Shown in pieces: positions 8,194-15,586 of a DNA stretch of 40,031 nt. The stretch lies in IMG/VR virus record IMGVR_UViG_3300025289_000058, positions 1 to 40,031 of that record. The stretch is one strand, 5' to 3'. This DNA is from a virus. Under the pieces are notes generated by a model. It made no database searches. It saw only the letters and a list, made by a program, of their open reading frames with translations, and had not been told where the DNA came from. Position 1 is the stretch's first letter. Each line of letters begins with the position of its first letter. The position numbers were made by a program, and so were the translations under genes.

Positions 8194-8658
8194 TTACATT
8201 AGTATGTCCCAAGTTATTATTTCATCAACCTCTGTTGAATTTTCTGCATTTATATGACCAGTAGCTCTAATTCTAAATTTCATTTCAAATTTATTTTTAG
8301 TAAGCTCTTTCACTATTCTTCCGGAAGGAGTATCAAATACTGTTATTTTGCCATATATTTTTCTATCTTTCAAAAACACATTTTCTATTGAGTGGCTTAC
8401 GTTTGACAAGTGAATATCTAACGAAACATGTTCTGTTCCATGCAAAAACTCTCCAACAAACCTTTTTTTTTCTATTTTATCTTTCAAATATTCAATCGAT
8501 TTATCTACAGAACCAACATCTATGTTTGGATAACCCCAAGTATTTAAATCAGTTAACATAACAGCAGTTAAATATGGATTATATTTTTCAAATAAAACTT
8601 CCCGAGTACAAACCCTATCTGATTTATTGCAACAATCTATTATATTAAACTTATCCAT
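8194..8658 (-). CDS. Prohead protease (gp21)-like protein, catalytic serine apparently missing
   Basis: A 154-residue protein with the layout of the T4 gp21 / S80 prohead protease family: GEFLHGTE with His73, NVSHSIENVF (86-95), a KIYGKITVFDTPSGRIVKEL core (100-119), and a C-terminal VDEIITWDIL. In active family members the next strand reads like GxSSRG and supplies the serine; here it reads KFRIRATG (127-134), with no serine. It may therefore be an inactive structural or core homologue, with the active protease elsewhere. It is shorter than gp21 (about 210) and lies inside the glycan operon. Start overlaps the epimerase-like gene by 8 nt. Confidence 0.5.
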   Translation of the reverse strand: MDKFNIIDCCNKSDRVCTREVLFEKYNPYLTAVMLTDLNTWGYPNIDVGSVDKSIEYLKDKIEKKRFVGEFLHGTEHVSLDIHLSNVSHSIENVFLKDRKIYGKITVFDTPSGRIVKELTKNKFEMKFRIRATGHINAENSTEVDEIITWDILM

Positions 8659-9334
8659 TTATATATTTTTTCATTGTATTAAATATGTAAAGCTCATTTT
8701 TGTAATATTTAGACTTAATTAAGGACAAAAACTCTTTATTATCTACATTATAATCATATCCGGCATCAATAATTCTTTTTTTGGCATTAATATTCATAAT
8801 TCTTTCAAAATTCTCAATTAGGTCAATCATTTTAATTTTTTCACTAAAACAAACATTAATTGTTTTGTTTTTTAACTCAGAATCAATTAACGGAGTAAGA
8901 TACTTTGACACATCTTCTATATCTATTATATATCTTGATGCGTTTTTCTGTATCTCTATCTCTTCGTTGTTTTTAATTTTATTTAAAAAGAAATTAAAAA
9001 ATGTATTTTTATTTTCTGCATTTCCAATAATGTTAGGTAATCTAAAAATAATATAGTTATTAAAATTCTTAGATATTATGTTTTCAATATTGATTTTATG
9101 ATTTATATATTTTGAATTAGATAAACTTTTATCTTCAATACTTATGGTGCTAAAATATATGAATTTTTTTTCTGGATTTTTAGAATTTATATCAAGCAAC
9201 ATTTTTTCTTCTCTTTCAAAACAAAGAACACTTTCTTCTTTTGAATTGGAAACACCGGATGCAAAAATTATAACATTGTCATTATTAATATAATGACTAA
9301 ATGCTTTTGCTATCATTCCTGAACCTATGACCAT
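8651..9334 (-). CDS. NAD(P)-dependent epimerase-like (atypical SDR) protein
   Basis: A 227-residue Rossmann protein. VIGSGMIAKAF at the very start is the nucleotide-binding loop; FSTISIED holds the serine (62) and SKYINHK supplies the Tyr-x3-Lys pair (Tyr76/Lys80). FRLPNIIG is the usual SDR strand after the active site. I start it at 9334, 1 nt after the preceding stop; the longer in-frame start at 9385 would overlap that gene by 50 nt and place extra residues before the Rossmann strand. It is shorter than GalE and lacks much of the substrate domain. Likely a sugar-nucleotide reductase or epimerase of the cluster. Confidence 0.65.
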   Translation of the reverse strand: MVIGSGMIAKAFSHYINNDNVIIFASGVSNSKEESVLCFEREEKMLLDINSKNPEKKFIYFSTISIEDKSLSNSKYINHKINIENIISKNFNNYIIFRLPNIIGNAENKNTFFNFFLNKIKNNEEIEIQKNASRYIIDIEDVSKYLTPLIDSELKNKTINVCFSEKIKMIDLIENFERIMNINAKKRIIDAGYDYNVDNKEFLSLIKSKYYKNELYIFNTMKKYING

Positions 9335-9335
9335 A

Positions 9336-9536
9336 TTATAAAGCAGTTTTGGTGGTATTAAGTTGTTCGTCAACATAATCAGCAACCAAATTTCTTGCTT
9401 TGTCCAAAAAATTTACTGCATCCGTTAATCTTACGTCGCATCCTATTTTTTCTACCTCTTGCATTACATCGAATATTGATTTTTCTGCTGATGTATTTAA
9501 ATCCAATCTATTTCGTCTTGGGAATTCGTTTTTCAT
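9336..9536 (-). CDS. Small hypothetical phage protein
   Basis: A 66-residue, highly charged, mostly helical protein (NRLDLNTSAEKSIFDVMQEV, then KIGCDVRLTDAVNFLDKA). I do not recognise a domain. It sits 9 nt after the GT2 gene and 1 nt before the epimerase-like gene, so it is a regular operon member and probably real. Confidence 0.55.
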   Translation of the reverse strand: MKNEFPRRNRLDLNTSAEKSIFDVMQEVEKIGCDVRLTDAVNFLDKARNLVADYVDEQLNTTKTAL

Positions 9537-9545
9537 AGTTTGCCG

Positions 9546-10394
9546 TTACTTATAACTTTGTATTTGTTTTAAAGGCACCTTATTACTCACTTCTCTATGA
9601 ACTGCCCATTGAGCTTCTTGATTTATTTTATCTTCTGAAATAGGGTTATCTCTATTATACATATATAGAATGGTTTCATTGAATTTCAATTTTTCAAAAG
9701 GAGTTAGCTCTAAAAGACAAAACATCACAGCTGTATCCCAACTCCATTTATACATTTCAAAATCCTTGTCTTTTAAATATAGGAAATCTGGGTCTTGTTC
9801 AGCTATTTTATGATATACTCCAGCTCTCCAAGTTCTAAGGTGAGAAATTCTAAAAGGTGCTTTTCTTACATTTTTATATTCTTCCATAGAATAAGCAGAA
9901 GCACATCCTTTTTTTCCGTCTGTCCATCTGGCTTGACCATAAGTAATCCAACAGTCATTTTCATTGTAAAGGTTATTTATGTGAGATAATACTTTTTTGT
10001 TTATTAAAAAATCATCACCATCAAGTAAAACAACAATATCATCAGGGTCAGTACAAAAATTCATAACCGCATTGTGAATGTTTGGTAAAGCAGTGTTTTG
10101 CTGACTAGCTCTCCATGCAACAATGTTTTTGCATTTTGTTATTTCTAAAATTGCGTCTTTTTTTTCTATGATTAAATTACCATCAGAATCTTTCTCTGGG
10201 GAACCATCTTCTTTCATTTTATAAATGCATCCAGGTATTTTAGAAAAAGAGGAATCGGTCGAGGAATCATCAATAAATAATACTTCATAATTTTCATAAT
10301 CCTGTGTTAATACTGAATTTATAGACAATTCGAGAAATCTGCCTGGGTTATAAAAAGGTACAATTACCTTTATTTTGTTAAGTTTCTTCTCCAT
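9546..10394 (-). CDS. Glycosyltransferase family 2
   Basis: A 282-residue GT-A enzyme: KVIVPFYNPGRFLELSINS opens the nucleotide-binding domain, VLFIDDSSTDSS follows, and VVLLDGDDFL is the metal-binding DxD. YGQARWTDG and a C-terminal DPDF...KWSWDTAVMF segment fit the acceptor side. I chose the ATG at 10394 (MEKKLNK) rather than 10412 because the promoter -7 box covers 10410-10417, so the upstream ATG would not be within the transcript. First gene of the long minus-strand operon. Confidence 0.85.
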   Translation of the reverse strand: MEKKLNKIKVIVPFYNPGRFLELSINSVLTQDYENYEVLFIDDSSTDSSFSKIPGCIYKMKEDGSPEKDSDGNLIIEKKDAILEITKCKNIVAWRASQQNTALPNIHNAVMNFCTDPDDIVVLLDGDDFLINKKVLSHINNLYNENDCWITYGQARWTDGKKGCASAYSMEEYKNVRKAPFRISHLRTWRAGVYHKIAEQDPDFLYLKDKDFEMYKWSWDTAVMFCLLELTPFEKLKFNETILYMYNRDNPISEDKINQEAQWAVHREVSNKVPLKQIQSYK

Positions 10395-10409
10395 TATTAT
10401 GTTTTTCAA

Positions 10410-10440
10410 CAAATTAAACCTATTTATTCGAGAAAGTCAA
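10410..10440 (-). promoter_or_regulatory. Bacteroidota-type promoter of the glycan operon
   Basis: Minus strand: TTG (10438-10440), 20 nt spacer, TTAATTTG (10410-10417), close to TTG-N20-TAnnTTTG with T for A at the second base. It heads the long minus operon and fixes the GT2 start at 10394. Confidence 0.55.
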
Positions 10441-10476
10441 CAGGTAAAAAAATTGTTGATATTTTAATTTTTCTTT

Positions 10477-10490
10477 CTATTTAATTAAAA
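10477..10490 (+). promoter_or_regulatory. CTATTTA motif upstream of the 10502 gene
   Basis: Reads CTATTTAATTAAAA, ending 11 nt before the start at 10502. With the divergent promoter at 10410-10440 it makes this 107-nt gap (10395-10501) a two-way control region. Confidence 0.35.
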
Positions 10491-10501
10491 AGCATTTAAA
10501 A

Positions 10502-10924
10502 ATGGCTACAAGTAAAATAAATAAAAATAAGGTTCTTGAATTAATAAAAGAAGAGGCCTATATTATAACCAGAAAAAAAGAACTTTTCGAGGAAGTTAAA
10601 AAAATCGAAGAAGAACTTAAAAAAATTAACGAATGCATGGGTCTTGTAGGTCAAGGATTGGTTGGAACCATGGGTTTTGCAAGTCCAAATGATGCAACAA
10701 AAAAATCACATTCTGGTTTTGTAAATCCAATGAGCATTTCACATATTGAACAATTGGCAAAAGACATGGGAATTGATAATCCATATAATTCTAAAGAGTC
10801 AGAGGGTTTTGGAGATGAATTTAATACAAAAGATTCCGAAGGAGACGATTCAATTAAACAAGAAAACGAACTTCTTAAAAAAGAAATAGAGCAATTAAAA
10901 TCAGCGCTCAGCAACAAACAATAA
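10502..10924 (+). CDS. Small coiled-coil phage protein
   Basis: A 140-residue protein with two helical, coiled-coil-prone ends (KKELFEEVKKIEEELKKINE near the start; KQENELLKKEIEQLKSAL at the end) joined by a Gly/Ser/Asp-rich middle. The first 45 residues resemble those of the next gene (K-x-x-x-L-x-x-x-IKEE...K-EL...LN-E), so the two share an N-terminal helical module. It follows a CTATTTA motif and precedes an acidic protein by 34 nt. A structural or scaffold-associated role is possible; no homologue recognised. Confidence 0.6.
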   Translation: MATSKINKNKVLELIKEEAYIITRKKELFEEVKKIEEELKKINECMGLVGQGLVGTMGFASPNDATKKSHSGFVNPMSISHIEQLAKDMGIDNPYNSKESEGFGDEFNTKDSEGDDSIKQENELLKKEIEQLKSALSNKQ

Positions 10925-10958
10925 ACAAACAACCAAAAATAATCTAAAAAACATCAAA

Positions 10959-11759
10959 ATGGCAAAAATTAAAATCAAAAAATCAGATTTAGATAGAATT
11001 ATCAAAGAAGAAACTACTAAATTCAAAAAAGCTATTATTCTTAAAAAAGAATTAGCTTCTATTAAAAAACAACTTAACCAACTTAATGAAGTTGAAGCCG
11101 GTGGAAGTGAAGAACCTACTGGAGGAAGCAATCTTACACCTGCAGAAACACAGTTTGTTAAAGATAAATTCCAACATAAACCAAAATTTCATAATCCATC
11201 AAAAAATCCTAATACGATGATGGAAGATGACGAAGAAATTGAAGATACTGAAATCGAAGATACTGATATGAATTTAGATACTGACGGTGACACAGAAATG
11301 GATATTGACACAGACGTTGATGATGATGGAAAAATAGATAAAGCTGCTGTACTTAGTGCAATTGAAGACCTTAAAATGGCTCTTAATTTATCCGGAGATG
11401 CTGGTGATGAAGGCTTAGAAGATGCTGGAAGCGTAGAAGATTTAGGTAGCGAAGAAGGTGTTGAAGAACCAGAAGAAGGAGAAATTGAAGGTTCAGAAGA
11501 AGCTGAAGTAACTGATAAAGAATCTGATGAAGAAAACACAGAAGATAATGAAGAAGGTGATGAATCTTTCGAATTTGAAGAAGAAGGTGTTCAAGAAAAC
11601 CTTGAGGAGCCTATCGTTGGAAAAACTCCTGTTCAAAATGCTCAACAAGATAACGTTAATGATAACATGGAAAAAACCAACGACCCAAAGGCTGGTGGTA
11701 CATTAATGGAATCAGAAAAGAAAAGAATGGCAGTACTTGCCGGAATCATAAAAGGTTAA
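10959..11759 (+). CDS. Very acidic protein with an EF-hand-like loop, possible scaffold/core component
   Basis: A 266-residue protein. Residues 1-45 are a basic helix similar to the start of the previous gene; about 85-225 are extremely rich in Asp and Glu. Within it, DTDVDDDGKIDKAAV has the DxDxDGxID spacing of dockerin/EF-hand calcium loops. The C-terminus (SEKKRMAVLAGIIKG) is a short basic helix. Acidic, low-complexity phage proteins are often scaffolds or internal head proteins (for example T4 gp67/gp68), which would fit, but there is no direct family match. A strong terminator-like hairpin follows. Confidence 0.6.
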   Translation: MAKIKIKKSDLDRIIKEETTKFKKAIILKKELASIKKQLNQLNEVEAGGSEEPTGGSNLTPAETQFVKDKFQHKPKFHNPSKNPNTMMEDDEEIEDTEIEDTDMNLDTDGDTEMDIDTDVDDDGKIDKAAVLSAIEDLKMALNLSGDAGDEGLEDAGSVEDLGSEEGVEEPEEGEIEGSEEAEVTDKESDEENTEDNEEGDESFEFEEEGVQENLEEPIVGKTPVQNAQQDNVNDNMEKTNDPKAGGTLMESEKKRMAVLAGIIKG

Positions 11760-11780
11760 TTTAGAATGTTGTTTGTTATA

Positions 11781-11817
11781 AAATGGCTCTGGAACAATAT
11801 TTCAGAGCCATTTATTT
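11781..11817 (+). terminator. Rho-independent-type terminator
   Basis: Perfect 11-bp stem: AAATGGCTCTG (11781-11791) pairs with CAGAGCCATTT (11803-11813), with an 11-nt loop, followed by a short TATTTAATT run. It ends the 10502-11759 unit. Confidence 0.75.
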
Positions 11818-11863
11818 AATTAAAAAAAATTTTTAAAAAAGTTCAATTTTACATTTAATAAAA

Positions 11864-11878
11864 CTATTTACTCTAAAA
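11864..11878 (+). promoter_or_regulatory. CTATTTA motif upstream of the 11892 gene
   Basis: Reads CTATTTACTCTAAAA, ending 13 nt before the start codon, right after a terminator, which is where a new promoter is expected. Confidence 0.4.
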
Positions 11879-11891
11879 CCAACAAACTAAA

Positions 11892-12554
11892 ATGATAATA
11901 TTATATAACCCAAACACAACTAATCCATTTAGCGTACAATACGTTAATAGTGAACAAGTATTTAGAAAAGAAATTCTTCCAAATCATCTTGTTGGATTCA
12001 GACACTTAACAGGAGCTACTCAAATTGTTAATTCGCAAGCATTAATAAATGAAGGAGTTTCTATTTTTGACCCTATAAATAATATTGTAACTAATTTAGG
12101 AAGTTACACAACTGGTTATACAGGATTTATTGTACATAGTGGCTTAACAATAACTAAAACATTAGTAACAACACCAACTGGATATACATTCATAACTTCT
12201 GCATCAACTGGAACCACATTAGCTAACAATACTGCATCATCTGTAGCGGTTGGTAATTCTGGATATACTGAATTTAGTGGTTCAGTATCAACATTAGCTT
12301 GGTTTAATTCTGTGTTTACAGCAACAGCATTTAGTGGTTACGGAATAACTGTTTCTGGACAAAGTGCATTAGTGTCTGCAACCGGTGATACAACAATAAT
12401 TTTCTCAATATCTTCTAGTACATTCAGTTCAAATGTTGCAAATACATTATTTGTTGACAATAACGTAAAAAGAGAAAATTATTTAACAGCTAGTGCGTTT
12501 AGTGCTAATACAGCGTTTACGACATTAAATGGTTTTGTTCTTTCAGGAAATTAA
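11892..12554 (+). CDS. Thr/Ser-rich virion structural-type protein
   Basis: A 220-residue protein, rich in Thr, Ser, Gly and Asn from residue 75 on, with alternating hydrophobic pattern suggestive of beta structure, as in phage fibres and head decorations. It begins MIILYNPNTTNPFSVQYVN with no signal peptide or membrane segment. It is a single-gene unit between two terminators (11781-11817 and 12575-12607). No specific family recognised; the virion assignment rests on composition and context. Confidence 0.45.
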   Translation: MIILYNPNTTNPFSVQYVNSEQVFRKEILPNHLVGFRHLTGATQIVNSQALINEGVSIFDPINNIVTNLGSYTTGYTGFIVHSGLTITKTLVTTPTGYTFITSASTGTTLANNTASSVAVGNSGYTEFSGSVSTLAWFNSVFTATAFSGYGITVSGQSALVSATGDTTIIFSISSSTFSSNVANTLFVDNNVKRENYLTASAFSANTAFTTLNGFVLSGN

Positions 12555-12574
12555 TTCAAAATAATTTTATTATT

Positions 12575-12607
12575 AAACCCTTGGATTTAATTATTCAAGG
12601 GTTTTTT
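12575..12607 (+). terminator. Rho-independent terminator
   Basis: Stem AAACCCTTG (12575-12583) pairs with CAAGGGTTT (12596-12604), 12-nt loop, then continuing T residues to 12607. Confidence 0.8.
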
Positions 12608-12609
12608 GT

Positions 12610-12617
12610 TATATTTG
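12610..12617 (+). promoter_or_regulatory. Partial Bacteroidota -7 box (TATATTTG)
   Basis: A perfect TAnnTTTG lies 4 nt before the start at 12622, directly after the terminator. No TTG at 19-21 nt upstream is present, so it is only half a promoter; if used, the transcript would be almost leaderless. Confidence 0.3.
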
Positions 12618-12621
12618 TATT

Positions 12622-13170
12622 ATGGAATTTACATTAGAAGAAGATAAAAACTATAGTTACGTACCAAGAACTGTAGTTAATGCCAAAGAAGCAGATATAA
12701 CTTTTGCTATAGCAATTAATTTCAAATCACCAGGAGAATTGTTAACTAAAAAGTTGGTTCTAAAACATAACAATCTTTATGTTCCTGTGGCTCCAAATGG
12801 TGACATTAATTTAAAAGCAGATAAAATAGTAAATTTTATTAATAAAAGATTTTTAGGGGTTAAAGATGTATTAACTTTCAATATTGCCGGAAATGGTATC
12901 TTTACGATGAAAGGAATAATGACACAAGAAGAATGTGATGATTTTACTTATAATCTATTATACAATATAATTAATCATAAATCTTTTTTAATAAAAGTAA
13001 AATCCATTCGTTCTGGTGGCCAAACAGGATTTGACGAAAGTGGAATAAGAGCCGGAATTAAATTAGGAATAGATACAATAGCTTATTATCCAAAAGATTT
13101 TAGAATAAGAGACATAAATGGAGACCGAACCCAAACAAGAGAAGATGTGTATAAGCAATTTATTATTTAA
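12622..13170 (+). CDS. SLOG (YpsA/molybdenum-carrier-like) nucleotide-binding protein
   Basis: A 182-residue protein. The C-terminal part has SIRSGGQTGFDESGIRAG (128-145), the glycine-rich loop of SLOG-superfamily (DprA/LOG/'putative molybdenum carrier') Rossmann domains, followed by LGIDTIAYYPKDFRIRD. Many phages encode this motif fused to an N-terminal part with ADITFAIAINF...GE and NIAGNGIFTM, both present here. Members are thought to bind nucleotides or nucleotide-derived ligands; no enzymatic role is established for the phage forms. Monocistronic between a terminator and convergent genes. Confidence 0.65.
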   Translation: MEFTLEEDKNYSYVPRTVVNAKEADITFAIAINFKSPGELLTKKLVLKHNNLYVPVAPNGDINLKADKIVNFINKRFLGVKDVLTFNIAGNGIFTMKGIMTQEECDDFTYNLLYNIINHKSFLIKVKSIRSGGQTGFDESGIRAGIKLGIDTIAYYPKDFRIRDINGDRTQTREDVYKQFII

Positions 13171-13318
13171 CAAAAAATCATCAATTAAGATGACTTTTGT
13201 AAGACTTGCTCAGAGTATTGTCCTGTCTTTTTTAAAATTAAAGACTTATCAAGTTCAACCCAGTCCTTTTCGGAATTTCCAGTTCAACCCCTGTCTTTAA
13301 ATAACTGTTTAATATTAT
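13171..13318. other. Convergent intergenic gap with possible gene remnant
   Basis: Gap between convergent genes. Minus strand carries a 5-bp hairpin (TCATC/GATGA) followed by six T near 13172-13190, a weak terminator for the 14238-13319 unit. The same strand also has a 27-codon open stretch without a start (contains DWVELDKSLILKKTGQYSEQ) preceded by an in-frame TGA, and a near-repeat of GGGTTGAACT. It may be the tail of a decayed gene. Confidence 0.3.
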
Positions 13319-14026
13319 TCAGATTTTTTCTCTCATTTGTCGCATGTGTTCTTCCATTATTTTCTCTGCTTCAGCATCATGTCTTTTCCAATATTCCTCA
13401 TCTTTTATTCGTTGTTTATTGAAAATTAAATTATCTTGAATTTTTTCTTCTTCTGTTAACGGCGGAAGAGAATTTCTTTTTAAAAACTTCCAAGCATATT
13501 TTTTTGTTACAGGATTAACACCTTGTTTTTCTATTACATATCCATGATTCATAATAATGGCAACAAGATTATCATAATATTCTTTTTGTTTTATATTTTT
13601 ATGGTCTTCAAAAGTTTCCATAAAAAATTTATCTGGCGTTTCCATTTTTAATAATTGTTTAAGCATTTCCTTTAATTTTGGCATAAAAATATTTTTTCCA
13701 ACTAAATCTTTTGGTAAATATTTTTTAGCTATCTCTCTATCATATATAGATTTCGGTTTTGATGTTATTCTTGAATTGTCTATATCAGTTAAGTTAAAAT
13801 AAAAAACAAGTTCTAAATAACCGCTCGGAGAGCCAAAAGATAAAATCAAATTCATCCTATGTTGTTCATTGTTTTCTAAATCAATTCCAATCTCAAGAAC
13901 AATTGCATTTTTTTGTTCTTGCCATTCATTATTGTTAAATTTAGCAGAAACCTCCATTTCTTCATTTAAGAATGGATATTTAACCAACGCTTTCATTCTT
14001 TTTATTTCATTTAAAAACTTTTTCAT
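13319..14026 (-). CDS. Hypothetical phage protein
   Basis: A 235-residue soluble protein. The N-terminal half is a beta-type region (ALVKYPFLNEEMEV, MNLILSFGSPSGYLELVFYF); the middle has a helical, Lys-rich part; residues about 150-180 (AIIMNHGYVIEKQGVNPVTKKYAWKFLKR) look like a small winged-helix-like element; the C-terminus is a long charged helix. I do not recognise the family. It starts 2 nt after the Zn-ribbon gene, and both lie downstream of PhoH and the homing cassette. Confidence 0.5.
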   Translation of the reverse strand: MKKFLNEIKRMKALVKYPFLNEEMEVSAKFNNNEWQEQKNAIVLEIGIDLENNEQHRMNLILSFGSPSGYLELVFYFNLTDIDNSRITSKPKSIYDREIAKKYLPKDLVGKNIFMPKLKEMLKQLLKMETPDKFFMETFEDHKNIKQKEYYDNLVAIIMNHGYVIEKQGVNPVTKKYAWKFLKRNSLPPLTEEEKIQDNLIFNKQRIKDEEYWKRHDAEAEKIMEEHMRQMREKI

Positions 14027-14028
14027 CT

Positions 14029-14238
14029 TTAAATAACCATTCTACTATTAGAAGGTTGATGTGTTTCAAAACTTCCTCCGCAGCAACTACAAGTATACAC
14101 TTTTACGATTTCAGTAACTGGTGCAGTGAACTTAGAGGAGTCAAGCAATAAATTTGAATTGCCGGCAACAACTGTTTTTATTGATTCTGATAGTTGTCCT
14201 ACGCAACCATGTGGGCATATTTTTTTTTCTATAAGCAT
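14029..14238 (-). CDS. Small Cys-rich (zinc-ribbon-like) protein
   Basis: A 69-residue protein with CPHGC near the N-terminus and YTCSCCGGSF near the C-terminus, spaced like two knuckles of a zinc ribbon with a beta strand between. Small zinc-ribbon proteins are common in phages and may bind DNA or host polymerase. An ATATTTATTATAAA sequence lies a few bases before the start. It is 2 nt upstream of the next gene. Function unknown. Confidence 0.5.
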   Translation of the reverse strand: MLIEKKICPHGCVGQLSESIKTVVAGNSNLLLDSSKFTAPVTEIVKVYTCSCCGGSFETHQPSNSRMVI

Positions 14239-14263
14239 GATATTTTATTTATAATAAATATGG

Positions 14264-15586
14264 TTAAGAAATATTATAATCTCTACATCTTTTTAAACCA
14301 TTCAATAAGTGCTTATATTTTTCTGTTTGTCTTGCTGTTTCATAAGCTTTTGGATATTTTGTCGATAATTCTTTTATTGTTTTACACTCACTTATACATT
14401 GTATTAATTTTTCTTCTGTCCACTTTTCCCTTTGTTCTAAGTGTGCATATAAATGTTTTAAATCATGTTTATAACAATAGTTATAAACACCGCATTTTTC
14501 GTCTTTAATAAACTCTGTCAATGTGCTATATTTACTTATACAATTCATACAAGATTCAATTGTATAATCACCTTCTCTAATTATAGTATATCCTGCTTTC
14601 CGTTTCCGCTTTAAATCATTTAATAAATAATCTAATCCCATTCTCATTACGGCGCTATAACAACTGTCTGAATTTTTATGAAAATCAGTATAAAATTCAT
14701 ATTTTTTTATTTCTGCTATTATTGTTTCTAAATTCCATTCTTCTTTTTGTTCTCTGAGGTGTTCTAACAAATGAGATAAATTGTGGCTATTAATATAGCC
14801 ATAAATAGTTGCTTGCTCTTTTGAGAATTTTGAGATATTACCTTTGAAATTTTTGATAATTTCTTTTATATTATTAATAAAATTTTCATCATATACATAT
14901 ACACGATATTTTCTCTTCATATGAGAGGTTAGTTCATATATTATTTTATTACTCCTCAACAATGTTACTATGCTTGGTTCTTTTTCTCGAAATTCTTTAT
15001 AATCGTCATATTTCAAGCATATATTTCTTATATCTTCTAAATTAGGAACTATTTTAATATAATCTACTTTAAAATTTAAAATCATATCTTTTGTTATGTT
15101 TTTATAACTCATTTTATTTATAACATCCAGATTATTAATAAGTTGATTTTTAACATCTTCTTCATATTTTCTGTTATTTTCTTTTATGGTTATTAAAAAA
15201 ACATTTTTTTCTTTACATAATTCAAATTTATTTACTTCATCATTTCTGTGCCATCTTTCTCCATTATATTCAATGGCTAAATTATATTGTTCAAATAAAA
15301 TATCAATTTCGTAAGGTGTTATTAGTTTTCTGTCGTTATATTTACATCGAACATCAAATAATCCTTCCATTATTTGTCGTATTATTAATTGTGGCATACT
15401 GTAACTTTTAATTAACATATGTTCACAAGCTTTTTCAAGAATTCCCATTCTAATAGCTGCGGCACGAGCTCCTGGAAATTTATTCATAAATTCAGTTCTT
15501 GTTTTGCAGGTTATACTTTCTTTTAAAACGTCATCTTCGGTAAAGTATTTTCTCTTATAGTATTTTTTATTATATTTTTTTATCAT
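14264..15586 (-). CDS. Free-standing Vsr-like (EDxHD-type) homing endonuclease with DNA-binding repeats
   Basis: A 440-residue protein. The nuclease core is PYEIDILFEQYNLAIEYNGE (91-110) followed by RWH (His113) and Asp116: Glu93, Asp95, Glu106 and the His/Asp fit the Vsr-like EDxHD homing endonuclease fold. The remainder is built of repeated modules of about 55-60 residues (for example CKTRTEFMNKFPGARAAAIR at the start and YSAVMRMGLDYLLNDLKRKR later), each looking like one helical DNA-reading unit. The gene separates PhoH from the Zn-ribbon gene and its start lies within the end of an RHH gene (17-nt overlap). Confidence 0.75.
   Translation of the reverse strand: MIKKYNKKYYKRKYFTEDDVLKESITCKTRTEFMNKFPGARAAAIRMGILEKACEHMLIKSYSMPQLIIRQIMEGLFDVRCKYNDRKLITPYEIDILFEQYNLAIEYNGERWHRNDEVNKFELCKEKNVFLITIKENNRKYEEDVKNQLINNLDVINKMSYKNITKDMILNFKVDYIKIVPNLEDIRNICLKYDDYKEFREKEPSIVTLLRSNKIIYELTSHMKRKYRVYVYDENFINNIKEIIKNFKGNISKFSKEQATIYGYINSHNLSHLLEHLREQKEEWNLETIIAEIKKYEFYTDFHKNSDSCYSAVMRMGLDYLLNDLKRKRKAGYTIIREGDYTIESCMNCISKYSTLTEFIKDEKCGVYNYCYKHDLKHLYAHLEQREKWTEEKLIQCISECKTIKELSTKYPKAYETARQTEKYKHLLNGLKRCRDYNIS

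Noticed and set aside
11189-11539. Ser-rich minus-strand frame opposite the acidic protein
   Set aside because: Mirror of Asp/Glu codons in the acidic gene; composition artefact without a family pattern.
13118-13300. 60-codon plus-strand frame overlapping the SLOG gene end
   Set aside because: Begins inside the SLOG gene and the product has no recognisable pattern; the gap is better explained by the weak minus-strand terminator and remnant.
13171-13318. Stop-codon recoding (TGA read as an amino acid)
   Set aside because: Other genes, for example the 13319-14026 gene, end with TGA, and no other gene here needs TGA read-through.
14194-14508. 104-codon plus-strand frame rich in Phe/Leu/Ile (membrane-like)
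   Set aside because: Lies antisense to the Vsr-like endonuclease and zinc-ribbon genes; hydrophobic look comes from AT-rich antisense of Lys/Asn codons.
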